Source of the DNA: an uncultured Bacteroidia bacterium
GTDB lineage: Bacteria; Bacteroidota; Bacteroidia; Bacteroidales; F082
Assembly: GCA_902774295.1 (NCBI GenBank)
Contig: CACYHP010000001.1
Span: 1 to 64,000 of the forward strand
Reading direction: 5' to 3'
DNA: 64,000 nucleotides
Below, piece by piece: positions 62,684 to 64,000 of this stretch (within the stretch, counting starts at the first letter, position 1; every line of letters starts with the position of its first letter). The notes beneath the pieces were generated by a model, which saw nothing but the letters and a program-made list of their open reading frames with translations, had not been told where the DNA came from and made no database searches. The translations under genes were made by a program, and so were the position numbers.

Positions 62684-64000
62684 TGGAAAACAAGAGAAAA
62701 AATATCAAGAGAAACGAGATTCTATCACTGATTATCACATTGGTAATCATAGTGTTAGTAAATATCATAGGCTCATTCGTCTATACCCGTTTCGACCTCA
62801 CATCCGAGAAACGCTACACCCTATCCGACACCTCGAAAGATATCTTGAGAAATCTCGACGACTACGTCTATTTCCGAGTCTACCTCGAAGGTGAGTTCCC
62901 GGCAGGCTTCAAAAAGCTCCGCAAAGAAACAAAAGAGATGCTCGACGAGTTCCGCGCCTATTCCAAATTCATTGATTATGAATTTATTAACCCTTCGGAA
63001 AGCAGCGACGCAGCCGAACGTCAAGAGACATATAAAATCCTTTGGCAAAACGGTCTGAATTATTATACCGAGACGGTGCAGACCAACACAGGCATCCAGC
63101 AAATCCTGATTTGGCCTGGAATTATTATGAGTTACCGCGAAAACGAGAAAGCCATCGACCTCCTTTCCGGACAATCGGGACAAAGTCAGGAGACAGTACT
63201 CAACAACTCGGCTCAAGACCTTGAATATAAGCTCATTAGCGCGATAAAAGAGATCTCCACGACGATGAAACCTACCATCGCCTTCGTTGATGGTCATGGT
63301 GAGCTTGCCGACCTCGAGGTCTACGACATCGCAAACACTCTTTCAAAGAAATATATCATCAAGCGAGCCACGCTCAACGAACAGCTTAACTCATTGATGA
63401 AGAGAGACTTGGATTCCGACAGCAACATCGTCATCAAGCCGGCTTACGACGCCATCATTTTGGCAAGACCTACCGAGCCGTTCTCTGAAAAAGACAAATT
63501 TATCCTCGACCAGTATATCATGTATGGCGGCAAGGTGATGTGGCTCATCGATGCAGTCAATGCTTCTATGGACAGCCTGCAAAACGCCGAGTCGACGATG
63601 GGTCTCGCCATGAATCTCAACCTCGACGACCAGCTGTTCAAATACGGCATCAAACTCAACAAGAACCTGCTCCTCGCCTATCCTTGCGCACAAATCGGAC
63701 TGGTCACCGGACAAGGCAACAACCTGCAGAGCACGCTTCTGCCTTGGTATTATTTCCCGTTGCTCGGACAGGCATCTGAACATCCTATCGTGAGAAACCT
63801 CGAGGCAGTGAAAGCTGATTTCGTAAGCTCTTTGGAAACGACAACATCCGCTCCAGAGATTCAAAAAATCCCTCTTCTGAAGACATCAGATTACACCAAG
63901 GCTTCAAGCGCACCGGTATATATCTCTCTGGAAATCCTGAACGAACGCCCGAACGCGAGTATGTTCCCACAAAAAGGCATGACAACGGCCTATCTCCTTA
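62684..64000 (+). CDS. gldG: Gliding-motility-type protein GldG, 3' end cut by the window
   Basis: An open frame of 439 codons runs off the right edge. Seen: MENKRKNIKRNEI, a signal anchor (about 13-33), RFDLTSEKRYTLSDTSKDIL, FVDGHGEL, and DQYIMYGGKVMWLIDA, matching the ABC-type uncharacterised (GldG/IFT52-like) domain. GldG is the periplasmic-facing partner of GldF. A strong Shine-Dalgarno-like GGAGGG lies 5-10 nt before the ATG, in the 9-bp gap after the gldF stop, unusual for this phylum. Intact as far as seen. Confidence 0.93.

Overview
The window looks like chromosome from a member of the Bacteroidota, most likely order Bacteroidales. Evidence seen in the sequence: promoters of the TTG-N19-22-TAnnTTTG type ahead of many genes, lipoproteins with Bacteroidota-style signal peptides, the type IX secretion (T9SS/gliding) core genes porP-porK-porL-porM-porN plus porW/sprE and gldF-gldG, an S46 dipeptidyl peptidase, GH92 and GH97 glycosidases, and a BlaI/BlaR1 pair whose BlaR1 carries a TonB-like C-terminal domain. 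The genus cannot be told from sequence reading alone.

Layout. 1-2500: the minus-strand promoter and leader of what appears to be an rRNA operon running off the left edge, a DUF1573 protein, a TPR/HTH regulator, tRNA-Pro(GGG) with its terminator, and a 78-bp triple tandem repeat. 2546-5409: trxB and a LytS/LytTR two-component pair. 5422-10384 (minus): S46 peptidase, PrsW-like protease, PHP phosphatase and U32 peptidase-family gene in one coupled run. 10430-17656 (minus): pgi, then the T9SS operon porK-L-M-N with porP upstream. 17740-22273 (minus): rseP, M23 peptidase, PlsC-like acyltransferase, dnaX. 22416-30562 (plus): porW, bactofilin, a small membrane protein, folE, a Bax-inhibitor-1 family protein, fabD, ctpA, DUF177 and rpmF. 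30783-33201: blaI/blaR1-like pair. 33213-34574: an LRR lipoprotein gene bracketed by two palindromic elements. 34553-36050 (minus): rluA-like gene and panB. 36114-38226: two paralogous lipoproteins. 38329-40251: dnaK. 40319-40599: a broken kinase-like gene. 40745-48787: TlpA-like lipoprotein, beta-lactamase-family lipoprotein, GH97, AI-2E family membrane protein, GH92. 48774-57360 (minus): msrA and a type I restriction-modification locus (hsdM-rhuM-small membrane protein-hsdS-HEPN protein-hsdR). 57486-61305 (minus): a three-gene operon of outer-membrane protein, lipoprotein phosphoesterase and an unrecognised EF-hand membrane protein. 61403-64000: apt, gldF and the start of gldG, cut by the window edge.

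The most unusual material is not in the ordinary genes. (1) Two intergenic arrays (29612-29742 and 31153-31289) of tiny hairpins are spaced about every 17-20 nt. Stems differ but stay paired, loops are almost only GAA, TTC or TAA, and several contain GCGAAGC, a sequence known as an exceptionally stable DNA mini-hairpin. (2) A dispersed palindromic repeat with CGTCATTTCGA-type ends brackets the LRR gene as two full copies. Partial copies have been built into coding sequence: the C-terminus of the pseudouridine synthase and the signal peptide of the phosphoesterase. (3) The EF-hand membrane protein operon at 57486-61305 is a candidate undescribed envelope system. (4) The type I restriction locus carries a HEPN-domain gene, a RhuM gene and a small coiled-coil membrane protein; the last shares its first 20 bp with hsdS.
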